This document shows, piece after piece, positions 1-8,191 of a stretch of DNA of 64,000 bases. Position 1 is the first letter of the stretch. Each line of letters begins with the position of its first letter. A model generated the notes under the pieces. It saw nothing but the letters and a program-made list of their open reading frames with translations, had not been told where the DNA came from and made no database searches. Origin of the DNA: Teichococcus aestuarii (GTDB lineage Bacteria; Pseudomonadota; Alphaproteobacteria; Acetobacterales; Acetobacteraceae); assembly GCF_003116135.1 (NCBI RefSeq), contig NZ_PDOA01000005.1, forward strand, positions 1 through 64,000, written 5' to 3'. Position numbers and translations under genes: made by a program.

Positions 1-124
1 GAACCTTTGGGCCCGCCTCAAAGAATGGCGTGCCGTCGCCACCCGCTACGAGAAGACCGCCCGATCCTTCATCGGCATCCTCTGCCTCGCAGCAGCCGCC
101 GACTGGCTCAAGCTCTAACAGGCC
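1..124 (+). mobile_element. right end of an IS5-family insertion sequence
   Basis: The window opens inside an insertion sequence. Positions 2-118 encode the C-terminus of an IS5-family transposase, and the element probably ends within a few bases of its stop codon. The bases after the stop run into CTAG at 125-128. TA-type targets are usual for IS427/IS1031-like members of this family, so the boundary near 124/125 is a plausible inference. That would put the insertion exactly at the stop codon of the convergent rsmA gene. The left end and the matching terminal repeat lie outside the window, so the boundary is not proven. Confidence 0.6.
2..118 (+). CDS. IS5-family transposase, C-terminal fragment (partial)
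   Basis: The last 38 codons of a transposase are open from the window edge to a TAA stop. They contain the peptide LWARLKEWRAVATRYEKTA and end in DWLKL, the characteristic tail of IS5-family DDE transposases, which lies past the catalytic glutamate and includes the Y-(2)-R-(3)-E-(6)-K-like element. The N-terminal DDE domain is off the window, so whether the element is intact cannot be judged. The gene points toward rsmA with only 6 bases between the two stop codons. Confidence 0.85.
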   Translation, partial: NLWARLKEWRAVATRYEKTARSFIGILCLAAAADWLKL

Positions 125-952
125 CTAGTCCCGCGCCAGCAGCAGCCGTGCCAGCCGGTCGAACTCCGCCACGCTGAGCGTCTCGGCGCGGCGCGTGCCG
201 TCCAGCCCGGCGCCGCCGAGCAGCGCCTCGGCCTCGCCCAGCGACTTCAGGCTGGAGCGCAGCATCTTGCGCCGCTGCCCGAAGGCCGCCGCCGTCACCT
301 TCTCCAGCGCCGCCATCAGCGCCGGGTCCGGCGCCTCGGCATGCGGCACGAGGTGGACAATGGCCGACCACACCTTGGGCGGTGGCGAGAAGGCGCCGGG
401 CGGCAGGCGCAGCGTCATGCGCGCCTGGCAGCGCCACTGCGAGAGCACGGCGAGCCGGCCGTAATGCTCCGTGTCGGGGGCGGCGACGATGCGCTCGGCC
501 ACCTCCTGCTGGAACATCAGCGTCATGCTCTCGAACAGATGCGCCTGGCGCAGCCAGCCGATCAGCAGCGGCGTGCCGACATTGTAGGGCAGGTTGGCGA
601 CGATGCGGCGCGGTGCCGGCAGCAGGCTCTCCGCGTCGATCCTCAGCGCGTCGCCCTCGACGACGCGCAGCCGGCCGGGATAGGCGGCGGCCAGCTCCTC
701 CTGCGCGGCGATGGCGCGGTGGTCCAGCTCCACCGCCACCACCTCGGCGGCGGCGGTGTCGAGCAGGGCACGGGTCAGGCCGCCGGGGCCGGGGCCGACC
801 TCCAGCACGTGCCGCCCCTCCAGAGGCGCGGCGATGGAGGCGATGCGGGCGCAGAGCGTGGCATCGAGCAGGAAGTGCTGGCCGAGCGCCTTGCGCGCCG
901 CCAGCCCGTGCTTCGCGATGGTCTCGGCGAGCGAGGGAAGGGAGGCGGAAAT
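125..952 (-). CDS. rsmA: 16S rRNA (adenine1518-N6/adenine1519-N6)-dimethyltransferase RsmA
   Basis: RsmA (KsgA) dimethylates two adjacent adenines in helix 45 of 16S rRNA during 30S maturation. The SAM-binding motif [10 protein letters not shown] and the catalytic [10 protein letters not shown] motif are clear. The frame also contains the family's N-terminal LGQHFLLD element, upstream of the first GTG (808), so the real start must lie further up. No ATG, GTG or TTG exists in this frame between that element and the in-frame stop at 1019-1021. The best candidate is an ATT at 952, behind a GGAG at 964-967 and 8 bases after the surA stop. It gives 275 residues, the usual family length. It is the last gene of the lpt-surA operon. 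Confidence 0.9.
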   Translation of the reverse strand: MSASLPSLAETIAKHGLAARKALGQHFLLDATLCARIASIAAPLEGRHVLEVGPGPGGLTRALLDTAAAEVVAVELDHRAIAAQEELAAAYPGRLRVVEGDALRIDAESLLPAPRRIVANLPYNVGTPLLIGWLRQAHLFESMTLMFQQEVAERIVAAPDTEHYGRLAVLSQWRCQARMTLRLPPGAFSPPPKVWSAIVHLVPHAEAPDPALMAALEKVTAAAFGQRRKMLRSSLKSLGEAEALLGGAGLDGTRRAETLSVAEFDRLARLLLARD

Positions 953-959
953 GGCCGGA

Positions 960-2354
960 TCAGCTCCGCATGTCGATCTGCGCGCGGCGGCGCAGGTCGC
1001 GCTGCAGCTGGCGCGAGGTCAGCTCGATGCGATCGCGCAGGATCTGGGCACGCGCCTGGTCGGGCGTCAGCTCGGCCAGGTTGCGGGTCTCGCGCGAGCA
1101 GACGGCCAGCACCAGAACGCCCTCCGGCGTCACCAGCGGCTGGCTGGCGCGGTTGACGGCGAGGCTGGCGACGATGCCGCGCAGCGGCGCGGGCTGCAGG
1201 GTGTCCTGCCGCAGCGGGCCGCCGGGGTCGGCCGGGCGGTCGGAGCCGCGGGCGGCGGCCTCCAGGGCGGGGCAGGCCTTGCCCTCCAGGGCGCGGGCGC
1301 GCTCCAGCGCCTGGATCTGCTGCTGCGTCGGCGCCTGCGGGTCGAGCGCGCTGGTGAAGCCGAAGAAGGCCTGGCGCAGCGTGACGAGGGTGGCGATCTC
1401 GCGCCCCGTCTCGCGCTTCTGCCGCAGCGTGACGATCTGGAAGCCCCCCGGCACGCGCTGCGGGTTGGCGATGGCGCCGGGCGGCATCTGGCTCACGATG
1501 CGGCCCACGGCGGGGTCGAACTCGTCGGGGCGGGTCCAGCCCATGTCGCCGCCCTGCAGCGCGGTCTGGCTCTGGCTGAACTGGGTGGCGGCGGCGGCGA
1601 AGGGCACGCCGGCGCGGAGCTGGCCCACCACATCGTCCACGAAGCGGCGCACCTCCGGCTCGGCGGCCGGGTCGTCGACGGGGATGAAGATCTCGGAGAC
1701 CAGGAATTCCGGCTCGCCGGTGCGCGCCTTGTGGGCGGCCATGAACTCCTCGATCTCCTGCGGCGAGACCTGGGCCTGGTTGCCGAGCTGCTGCCGCACC
1801 AGCCGCGACCAGCCGATCTGGTTGCGGATCTGGTCGAAGAGCGCGCGCGGCTGTACGCCGGCGCCGCGCAGCTGGGCCAGCAGCCCGCCGGAGGGGAGGC
1901 CGTTGCGCTGCTCGATCTCCTCGATGGCGGCGGCGACATCGGCATCGGCCACGGGGATGCCGCGGCGCTGCACCTCCTGCATGCGCAGCCGCTCATCCAC
2001 CAGCAGCCGCGTCACCTGGGGGCGCAGCCGGGTCAGCACCTCGGGGTTCGGCCCCATGCCGGCGTTCAGCGCGAAGAGGCGGGTGCGCGCGGCCACCTCG
2101 TTCGCCGTCACCACGTCGCCATTCACCACGGCGACGATGCGGTTCATCGGGGTGGCGCCGGGCTGGGCAGCGCTTTGGGCAGCCCCCTGGGCCGCGCCGG
2201 CCCGCTGGGCCAGGGCGCCCGGCGCGGTGGCGAGGGCGGCCAGCGGCAGCACCGCCGCCAGGGCCAGCGCGCGCCACGCCGTGGCACGCAGGGCCGGGAC
2301 GGAAGGGGCCGGGGCGGAAGGGGTCGGGCGGGTCGGGGCGAGGGCGCGTCGCAT
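960..2354 (-). CDS. surA: periplasmic chaperone / peptidyl-prolyl isomerase SurA
   Basis: SurA escorts outer-membrane proteins, LptD among them, across the periplasm. From the ATG at 2354 the protein has 464 residues: a long positively charged n-region and hydrophobic signal peptide ending near APGALAQ (about residue 50), a SurA N-terminal chaperone domain (about 70-195) and one parvulin PpiC domain (about 216-316, around [10 protein letters not shown] and the GGDMGW motif). E. coli SurA has two parvulin domains; a single recognisable one is common in alphaproteobacteria. An ATG at 2381 would lengthen the n-region, and I prefer 2354 because it gives a more normal signal peptide. It lies 92 bases downstream of lptD, and pdxA, often found between surA and rsmA, is absent. 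Confidence 0.9.
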   Translation of the reverse strand: MRRALAPTRPTPSAPAPSVPALRATAWRALALAAVLPLAALATAPGALAQRAGAAQGAAQSAAQPGATPMNRIVAVVNGDVVTANEVAARTRLFALNAGMGPNPEVLTRLRPQVTRLLVDERLRMQEVQRRGIPVADADVAAAIEEIEQRNGLPSGGLLAQLRGAGVQPRALFDQIRNQIGWSRLVRQQLGNQAQVSPQEIEEFMAAHKARTGEPEFLVSEIFIPVDDPAAEPEVRRFVDDVVGQLRAGVPFAAAATQFSQSQTALQGGDMGWTRPDEFDPAVGRIVSQMPPGAIANPQRVPGGFQIVTLRQKRETGREIATLVTLRQAFFGFTSALDPQAPTQQQIQALERARALEGKACPALEAAARGSDRPADPGGPLRQDTLQPAPLRGIVASLAVNRASQPLVTPEGVLVLAVCSRETRNLAELTPDQARAQILRDRIELTSRQLQRDLRRRAQIDMRS

Positions 2355-2446
2355 GGCGGATTTCCTAGGCCGGGTGCGCATCCTCCGCCAGCCCCAATCG
2401 CGCAGGGCGGCGGGGATGGCGCCAGGGTATGACGCCGGGGAGGGCG

Positions 2447-4804
2447 TCAGATCGCGCGGAAGCCGAAATCGCCCACCGTCTTGAACGAGACACGGAACAG
2501 CAGGACGGTGTCGGAAGGATAGTAGGAGGCGCGGTTGCTCGGCTCCGCATAGGTCTTGGCGAAGCGCGTGTCGAAGATCAGGCATTCATCCTCGTAGGTG
2601 AGGTTGACGCCGGCCGAGACAGCGCGGTCCAGCTCCAGGTCGTAGCGGCCGAAGCCGCCGCCGCGCCAGAAGCGGGTGATCTGCGCCTGGGCAGAGCCCG
2701 AGACCTCGCGCCGCTCGCGGGTCGAGATCAGCGCGGTGGAGGGGTCGGTGTAGAGGTAGCCGGCGCCGAGCGTCACGCGGCCGAGGCTGAGCTGGGCGCG
2801 GGTCTCGACCAGCCGGCTGTCCAGGTTCTCCTTGTCCAGCCGGGCGCGGGCGGTCAGGTCCAGCCAGGAAACGGGGGAGAAGCGCACCCGGCCGACCCAG
2901 TCCGAAGCCTGGTCGCGCAGGCCGGAATTGACATCGAACACCGCCTCCTCGCTGGCGCGGAAGGAGCGGCCGACCAGCGCCTCGACCTGCCCGCCATTGG
3001 GGAAGAACCAGGCGCCGCGGAAAGCGGCGTCCACCCGGCTGCCGCCTTCCTGCCGGTCGCGGCCTGGGAAGCGGTTGAGCTCGAACAGGTTGGCGTCGGT
3101 GAACTCGAAGTCGAGGCTGTCCTCGTTCGCCACCAGGGTCTGCCGCCCCGTCGCCGGACCGGTGACGAGCTGCACCCGCGGCTCGATCAGCTGGGTGCCG
3201 TAGGCGCCGGCGCTGCGGCTCATCGGCAGGCGCCAGTCCAGCGCCACGCGGACATTGCCGGTGGCGTCGGTGGCGGTGTTGCGGCTGGCGAAGTTGGGGG
3301 CGAGGTCGAGGTCGTCCACCCAGCGGGCCAGCCCGTCCGCCTGGGCGCGGAAGGTCCAGACCTGCCCGAAGCGGTCGATGCGCGGCAGGTCGTAGCGCAG
3401 GCGGGAGGCGATGCGGCGGGTGTCCGTGCCTTCGTCGCGGAAGAGGGCGAAGGCGCCGATATCCGCGCTGAGGTAGCCGCCCAGCCGGTCGCGCCCCACC
3501 CAGTAATCGGCGAAGAGGTTGGGCAGCACGAGCGGGATCTGCCCCGTGTCGTCCACCTCAGAGAGGCCCTGATAGGCACGGCTATCGACCCGCGCATAGG
3601 CCTCGGTGCCCCAGAAGCCCTCCGCATAGGCGTCGGAGGAGAGCTGGCGGGGCGCCGGGTAGCGCCAGGCGCGCAGGTAGTTCTCGCTGCTGGCGCGGTT
3701 CAGGTTGAAGCCGGTGCGCCAGTTCTCGTCGATCGAGAACTGGCCGCGGCTGTAGATGTGGCCGCCCCAGCCCTCCTCGCCCGGCGCGCCGTCGCGCTGG
3801 CCGACGGAGCCGGTGGCCTGGATCTCGCCGCTGTTGAAGCGGCGGCGGTAGTCGAAGCCGAGCGCCGGGTCCTGCTTGGTCGAGAAGGTCGGCGAGAGGG
3901 TCAGGTCCTGGCTGGGGTCGATCGCCCAGTAGTAGGGCGTGGTGAGGAAGCCGCCGAGGAAGCTGCTGCTGCCGAAGGTGGGCGTCAGGAAGCCGGACTG
4001 GCGCGGCACCGAGGGGTCGGGGTGCGAGAGATAGGGCGTGTAGAGCACCGGCACGCCGCCCAGCATCAGCGAGGCGTCGCGGTAGCGCAGGCGCTTGGCT
4101 TCCTGGTCGTGCGTGGCCAGCCGGGCGCGCAGCTGCCACAGCGGCGGCGCCTCCGGGTTCTCGGCGCAGAGGTCGCAGGAGGTGTAGAGCACCCGCGACA
4201 TGTCGAGGATGGTGCCGTCCGTGCGGCGGGCGCCGCTGGCCACCATGCGGCCATTCTGGGCGAGGCGGGCCTTCAGCCCCTCCACCACGCCATCGCGCAT
4301 GTTGCCGGTCAGCTCGGCGCGGTCGGCGAACAGCACCTGCCCGTCCGCCTCCAGCAGCTGGACGTTGCCCTCGGCGGTGGCGATGCCGGTGTTGCGGTCG
4401 AAGGTGAAGCGGTCGGCGCGCAGGATGCGCTCGTTCTGCCAGGCCTCCACCGCGCCGCGGGCGGTGACGAGGTCGCGCGCCTGGTCGTACTCCACCTCCT
4501 CGGCGGTGAAGGTGACGGGGGCGTTGTTGCCGGTCTGGGGCGGTGTTGCCTGGGGCGGTGTTGCCTGCGGCGGTGTTGCCTGGGGCGCTGTGGCCTGCGG
4601 CGGGGCGGCCGGCACCGCGCCGGTTGGCTGCGGCGCGGCGGGCTGCGACTCGGCCTGGTGCAGCGGCAGGCTGGCGGAAAGCAGCACGGCGCTGCCCAGC
4701 AGGGCGGCACGCCAGCCGGCCGGCGGCAGGGAGCGCCGCGGCCCTCCCCGGCGATCCGTCTTCCCTGCCGGGGGCTCCCCGGCGTCGCGCATGGCTCGGT
4801 CCAT
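2447..4804 (-). CDS. lptD: LPS-assembly protein LptD
   Basis: LptD is the outer-membrane beta-barrel that, with the lipoprotein LptE, inserts LPS into the outer leaflet. The 785-residue protein has a signal peptide, a proline/glutamine-rich linker, an OstA-like N-terminal periplasmic domain (about residues 85-200, with phrases such as VQLLEADGQVLFADRAEL), a CDLC cysteine pair near residue 210, and a long beta-barrel running to FRVSFKTVGDFGFRAI with an aromatic-rich end. The linker is encoded by a 15-bp tandem repeat. A GGAAG lies 4 bases before the ATG at 4804, supporting this start over the ATG at 4792. Its neighbours lptF, lptG and surA belong to the same biogenesis pathway. Confidence 0.93.
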   Translation of the reverse strand: MDRAMRDAGEPPAGKTDRRGGPRRSLPPAGWRAALLGSAVLLSASLPLHQAESQPAAPQPTGAVPAAPPQATAPQATPPQATPPQATPPQTGNNAPVTFTAEEVEYDQARDLVTARGAVEAWQNERILRADRFTFDRNTGIATAEGNVQLLEADGQVLFADRAELTGNMRDGVVEGLKARLAQNGRMVASGARRTDGTILDMSRVLYTSCDLCAENPEAPPLWQLRARLATHDQEAKRLRYRDASLMLGGVPVLYTPYLSHPDPSVPRQSGFLTPTFGSSSFLGGFLTTPYYWAIDPSQDLTLSPTFSTKQDPALGFDYRRRFNSGEIQATGSVGQRDGAPGEEGWGGHIYSRGQFSIDENWRTGFNLNRASSENYLRAWRYPAPRQLSSDAYAEGFWGTEAYARVDSRAYQGLSEVDDTGQIPLVLPNLFADYWVGRDRLGGYLSADIGAFALFRDEGTDTRRIASRLRYDLPRIDRFGQVWTFRAQADGLARWVDDLDLAPNFASRNTATDATGNVRVALDWRLPMSRSAGAYGTQLIEPRVQLVTGPATGRQTLVANEDSLDFEFTDANLFELNRFPGRDRQEGGSRVDAAFRGAWFFPNGGQVEALVGRSFRASEEAVFDVNSGLRDQASDWVGRVRFSPVSWLDLTARARLDKENLDSRLVETRAQLSLGRVTLGAGYLYTDPSTALISTRERREVSGSAQAQITRFWRGGGFGRYDLELDRAVSAGVNLTYEDECLIFDTRFAKTYAEPSNRASYYPSDTVLLFRVSFKTVGDFGFRAI
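4539..4598 (-). repeat. 15-bp tandem repeat in lptD (PPQAT repeats)
   Basis: Four consecutive 15-bp units based on GGCGGTGTTGCCTGG (plus-strand reading) encode repeated PPQAT/APQAT pentapeptides just after the LptD signal peptide. The first three units are nearly identical and the fourth is diverged. Slippage would add or remove five residues without changing frame. Confidence 0.85.
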
Positions 4805-4989
4805 GCCGCTTCCATAGCGGCTTCGGCGGAGCGCGGCGAGAGGGATGCGCGGCGCCGGGGCGGGCCGTGGGGCGCCGGGGCGGCATCACATTGCGCTCAG
4901 GCGCCGCCGGCGGCCTCCGGCGCACCGTGCCCCGGAGCCCGAAGGCCGGGCCTGGAGGCCGGAGCCCGGATTGTGGCTCCCGGCCCGGC

Positions 4990-6102
4990 TCAGCCGTCTT
5001 CCTGGTAGATCAGCAGGGTCAGCGCCAGCAACAGGCCGGCGATCGAGGGGGCCCAGGCGGCCAGCGCCACCGGCAGGGTGCCGGCCTGGCCGAACTCCTC
5101 CGACACCTTGTCCAGCAGGAACAGCGCGAATCCGGCGGCGATGCCGGCGCCGATCATCCGCGCCACGCCGCCGCGGCGGGAATGGCGCATCGAGAAGCCG
5201 GCCGCCATCAGCGCCATGGCCGCCGTCAGCAGCGGCAGGGAGAGCAGGGAATGGAAGTGCAGCCGGTGCCGCATGGCGGAGAAGCCGGCGCTCTCCAGCA
5301 CCGCGATGAAGCCCGGCAGCGCCCAGAAGGAGAGGGTGTCGGGGCTGGCGAAGCTGTCCTCGATGCGGTCGGGCGTCAGGGTGGTGGGCAGGCGCAGCGT
5401 GCCCGGCGCCGAGGGCTGGCGGTCGCTGCCGAAGGCCACCGCCTGCTCCAGCTCCCACGCGCCGGGGATGAGGCGGGCGCGCGGCGCCTCCACCCGCTCC
5501 AGCGGCCGGTCGTTGGCGGCGAGCCGCCACAGCGAGACCTGGGTGAGCTGGAAGCCCTCCCGCCCGATCTCCGGCACGCCGGCCAGGATGGCGACGCCGC
5601 CCGGCTCCAGCGTGGCGTCGGCCTGGCGCAGCCAGAGCCGCCCCCCCGCCAGCGAGGACAGGCCCGTGGCGTTGCGCAGGTAGGTGGCGTCCAGCCGCTC
5701 GGCGCGCGCCAGCATGGCGGCGGAGAGCGGCGAGACGACGGTGATGGCCAGCGTGCCGAGGCAGAGCGCCACCAGCACCGGCCCTGCCAGGAAGCTCCAG
5801 GCCGAGACGCCGGCGGCGCGCGCCACCACCAGCTCGGAGGAGCGGGCGAGGCGCCAGAAGGCGATGATTCCGCCCAGCAGCACGGCGAAGGGCAGGATCT
5901 GCAGCACCACGAAGGGCAGCCGCAGCGAGGCGATGGAGGCGACGAGGCCGAAAGTGGCCTCCGGCCGGGTGGCGGCGCGGCGCAGCAGCTCGATGAAGTC
6001 GAACAGCGCGACGAGGCCGGTGAGCGCCGCGACCAGCGCCAGCGCCATGCCCGCGAAGCGGCGGGCGATGTAGGCGGAGAGGGTGTAGGAGAAGGCCATC
6101 AT
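4990..6102 (-). CDS. lptG: LPS export ABC transporter permease LptG
   Basis: LptG and LptF form the transmembrane dimer that, with the ATPase LptB, pulls LPS out of the inner membrane into LptC. The 370-residue protein shows the YjgP/YjgQ layout: transmembrane helices near residues 15-40, 55-75 and 100-120, a large periplasmic domain, and three C-terminal helices including the segment after SMRHSRRGG. The phrases SLRLPFVVLQILPFAVLLGG and ARSSELVVARAAGVS match the family's conserved second helix and cytoplasmic coupling loop. It begins 6 bases after the lptF stop and is probably co-translated with it. lptB and lptC are not in this window. Confidence 0.92.
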   Translation of the reverse strand: MMAFSYTLSAYIARRFAGMALALVAALTGLVALFDFIELLRRAATRPEATFGLVASIASLRLPFVVLQILPFAVLLGGIIAFWRLARSSELVVARAAGVSAWSFLAGPVLVALCLGTLAITVVSPLSAAMLARAERLDATYLRNATGLSSLAGGRLWLRQADATLEPGGVAILAGVPEIGREGFQLTQVSLWRLAANDRPLERVEAPRARLIPGAWELEQAVAFGSDRQPSAPGTLRLPTTLTPDRIEDSFASPDTLSFWALPGFIAVLESAGFSAMRHRLHFHSLLSLPLLTAAMALMAAGFSMRHSRRGGVARMIGAGIAAGFALFLLDKVSEEFGQAGTLPVALAAWAPSIAGLLLALTLLIYQEDG

Positions 6103-6108
6103 GCCGGC

Positions 6109-7245
6109 TCAGCCTTCCGCCGTGCCGGGCCGGCGGCGCGGCAGGCCCGGGCTGCCGGAGAGCACCCAGGCCGCGATCAGCCCCGGCACCACGGCCTGCG
6201 CCCAGACCAGCGGGATGGCGGCGTTGTTGCGCGCCGCCAGGTTGCCCACCGCGAGGCCCAGCGCCAGCAGCACCACCACCAGCCCGACGCCGAGGGTCGC
6301 CGGCCGCCAGTCGCCATGCCGGCGGAAGCCGCTGGCCAGCGCCGTGGCCAGCCCGACCATGGCGAAGGACAGCGCGGTGAAGGGGGAGGAGAGGCGCTGG
6401 TGCCCCTCGGCGCGGAACTTGCGGATGTCGCGCTCCGGCAGGTTCTCCTCCGGGTCGGGGTGCAGCAGCTCGCCCACGAAGCGCTCGCGCGAGTCGCGGT
6501 TGCGGGCGGTCTCGGCGGGGCTGTTGGAGGTGCTGGCCAGGTCCACGCTGTTCTCGGCGAAGGAGAGCACGGAGAGGCGCGCGGGGCGGGTGGCGGTGGC
6601 CGGCTCCATCTGCTGGCGCACGCCGTTCAGCAGCGTCACGCGCGGGCCGGCGGGGGTGGAGACCAGCCGCCCCTCCTGCGCCATGATGGTGACGGGCGTG
6701 CCCGGCTCGCGCATGTCGTGCACCAGGATGCCGCGCAGGGTGCCGTCCGCGGCGCGCTGGCGGGCATAGACAGTGAGCGTGTCGCCCAGGCTGCTGAATA
6801 CCCCTTCCTGCAGCAGGATGGCCGCCATCTCGTTGCGGATCTCGAACTGCCAGGCGCGGAAGGCGGCATGGCTGACCGGCACCAGCCAGAGCTGCATGAA
6901 CAGGGCCAGCGCGGTGGCGATGGAGGCCACCAGCAGCGCCGGGCGCGAAAGCTGCCAGTCCGACAGGCCGGCGGCGCGCATCACCACCAGCTCGCGGTCG
7001 GCGTTCAGCCGCACATAGGTGAACAGCGTCACCACGAAGGTGGTGATGGGCAGGATCACCGCGAAGAAGCTGGGCAGCAGCAGGCCGGTCAGCTCGATGA
7101 AGACCGCGAGGGAAAGGCCGCGGTCCAGCACCAGCTCGATGAAGCGCAGGCTCTGCGTCAGCCAGACCAGGGCGGCGAGCCCCACGGTGACGGCGAGCAG
7201 CGACACGCCGAGCTGGCGGAACATGTAGCGGTCGATCTTGGTCAT
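6109..7245 (-). CDS. lptF: LPS export ABC transporter permease LptF
   Basis: This is the partner permease of LptG in the inner-membrane LptB2FG complex. The 378-residue protein begins MTKIDRYMFRQLG, a typical LptF opening, followed by membrane helices and the coupling-loop phrase NADRELVVMRAAGLSDWQ that contacts LptB. A periplasmic jelly-roll domain occupies the middle, and three helices end the protein. It is the first gene of the lptF-lptG-lptD-surA-rsmA operon, so the operon promoter should lie between here and the protease gene at 7396. That region contains a G-run array and a large hairpin. Confidence 0.92.
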   Translation of the reverse strand: MTKIDRYMFRQLGVSLLAVTVGLAALVWLTQSLRFIELVLDRGLSLAVFIELTGLLLPSFFAVILPITTFVVTLFTYVRLNADRELVVMRAAGLSDWQLSRPALLVASIATALALFMQLWLVPVSHAAFRAWQFEIRNEMAAILLQEGVFSSLGDTLTVYARQRAADGTLRGILVHDMREPGTPVTIMAQEGRLVSTPAGPRVTLLNGVRQQMEPATATRPARLSVLSFAENSVDLASTSNSPAETARNRDSRERFVGELLHPDPEENLPERDIRKFRAEGHQRLSSPFTALSFAMVGLATALASGFRRHGDWRPATLGVGLVVVLLALGLAVGNLAARNNAAIPLVWAQAVVPGLIAAWVLSGSPGLPRRRPGTAEG

Positions 7246-7278
7246 GCGGGCAGGGGTTCACCTCTGGCGGGCCGCGGC

Positions 7279-7326
7279 GGGGCCGGGGCGGGGGAGGGGC
7301 CGGGGCGGGGAGGGACCGGGTCGGGG
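7279..7326 (+). repeat. array of G-runs in the lptF leader region
   Basis: Nine runs of three to five G, separated by one to three bases, lie on the plus strand 34-81 bases upstream of the lptF start. The pattern satisfies the usual G-quadruplex sequence rule several times over. For lptF transcription the G-rich strand is the template strand. Whether it folds in cells is unknown, and GC-rich genomes make such arrays more likely by chance. Confidence 0.7.
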
Positions 7327-7338
7327 CTGCATGTAGGC

Positions 7339-7380
7339 CGGGCGGAGCGGGGCGCCAAGCTTTGCGCCCCCTTCCGCCCG
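7339..7380 (-). terminator. long GC-rich hairpin between protease gene and lptF
   Basis: CGGGCGGA (7339-7346) pairs with TCCGCCCG (7373-7380), and inside it GGGGCGC (7349-7355) pairs with GCGCCCC (7364-7370) around an 8-base loop. The hairpin begins 16 bases after the stop of the leftward protease gene, as expected for a terminator, but no T-tract follows. A weak promoter-like pair for lptF (TTGGCG, then TACAT about 17 bases later) overlaps its left arm on the minus strand, so it could also have a regulatory role. Confidence 0.4.
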
Positions 7381-7395
7381 GCGTCCCGCGCCCGG

Positions 7396-8097
7396 CTACT
7401 CCCCGAGAAACGCCCGCAGCACCGGCGCGGGCACGAGGCGCGTGCCGGCCGGCCTCCCGCCCGCCTCGGCGCGGTGGCTGACCAGGCCGAGCAGGCAGGG
7501 CACCGACGCATCGACCACCGCGCCGCCGGATTCGCCGGGCTCCAGCCGCAGCGGCATCTCGGCATAGGCGCCGTGCAGCGCCGTGGCCTCCGGCCGCAGC
7601 CCGGCGATGCGGCTGGTGGCGCGGCGGCGCGGCGTCAGCACCAGCAAGGGCTGGCCCGGCCACGGCGCGCCGGCGCAGAGCGGCAAGGCGGGGGCGCCGG
7701 CCGCCAGGCCCGCCACCCGCAGCAGCGCCACGTCCCGCCCGCCGACATAGACGGTGCCGAGGCCGAGAGGGTCGAGCCCGGGTCCGAGATCGGCCTGCCC
7801 GGCGCGCAGCAGCTCCGCCGTGTGGTCCCGCCCCTGGAAGCGGATGGAGGGCGGCGCCGCGCCGGGGGCGCAGCCCTGCAGCAGGGGCTGGGTGCCATCC
7901 ACCAGGTGCGCCGCGGTCAGGAAGCGGCCGCGGCCGATATGGGTGGCGGCGCCGGTGGCCCAGCAATCCGGCCCCAGCCCGGCGCGCAGCCCGGCCAGCG
8001 GCAGCGCCCCCTCCGGGGTGGCGCAGCCGCCGAGCAGCAGCAGCAGCAGCCCGGCGGCGCGGCACGGGTTCAAGAAATCGTGAAGGTGACGGTGCAA
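7396..8097 (-). CDS. trypsin-like serine protease, putative lipoprotein
   Basis: This is a predicted extracytoplasmic chymotrypsin-fold serine protease. I chose the TTG at 8097 because AGGA lies 5 bases before it. The protein then has 233 residues with a short signal sequence ending in the lipobox LLGGC (Cys25). The catalytic triad is visible as His64 in TAAHLVD, Asp122 in GRDVALLRV and Ser190 in GESGGAVV. There is no PDZ domain, so it is not a DegP/HtrA protease. A second TTG at 8073 would start right at the hydrophobic segment. It is divergent from the hydrolase-TPR gene, whose start lies 94 bases away. The substrate cannot be inferred. Confidence 0.75.
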   Translation of the reverse strand: MHRHLHDFLNPCRAAGLLLLLLGGCATPEGALPLAGLRAGLGPDCWATGAATHIGRGRFLTAAHLVDGTQPLLQGCAPGAAPPSIRFQGRDHTAELLRAGQADLGPGLDPLGLGTVYVGGRDVALLRVAGLAAGAPALPLCAGAPWPGQPLLVLTPRRRATSRIAGLRPEATALHGAYAEMPLRLEPGESGGAVVDASVPCLLGLVSHRAEAGGRPAGTRLVPAPVLRAFLGE

Positions 8098-8191
8098 TGA
8101 TATCCTGGGAGAACGGTGCCGGGCCGCGGCGGGCGTGACGACCCCGCCGCGTCGCCCGCTGCCATGCCCGGGAGCCGAACCAGCCGCCGCC

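Noticed and set aside
4543-8100. A 1185-codon open frame on the plus strand over lptD, lptG and lptF
   Set aside because: It is opposite to well-supported genes and has a skewed Arg/Gly/Ala/Gln composition typical of the antisense frame in GC-rich DNA.
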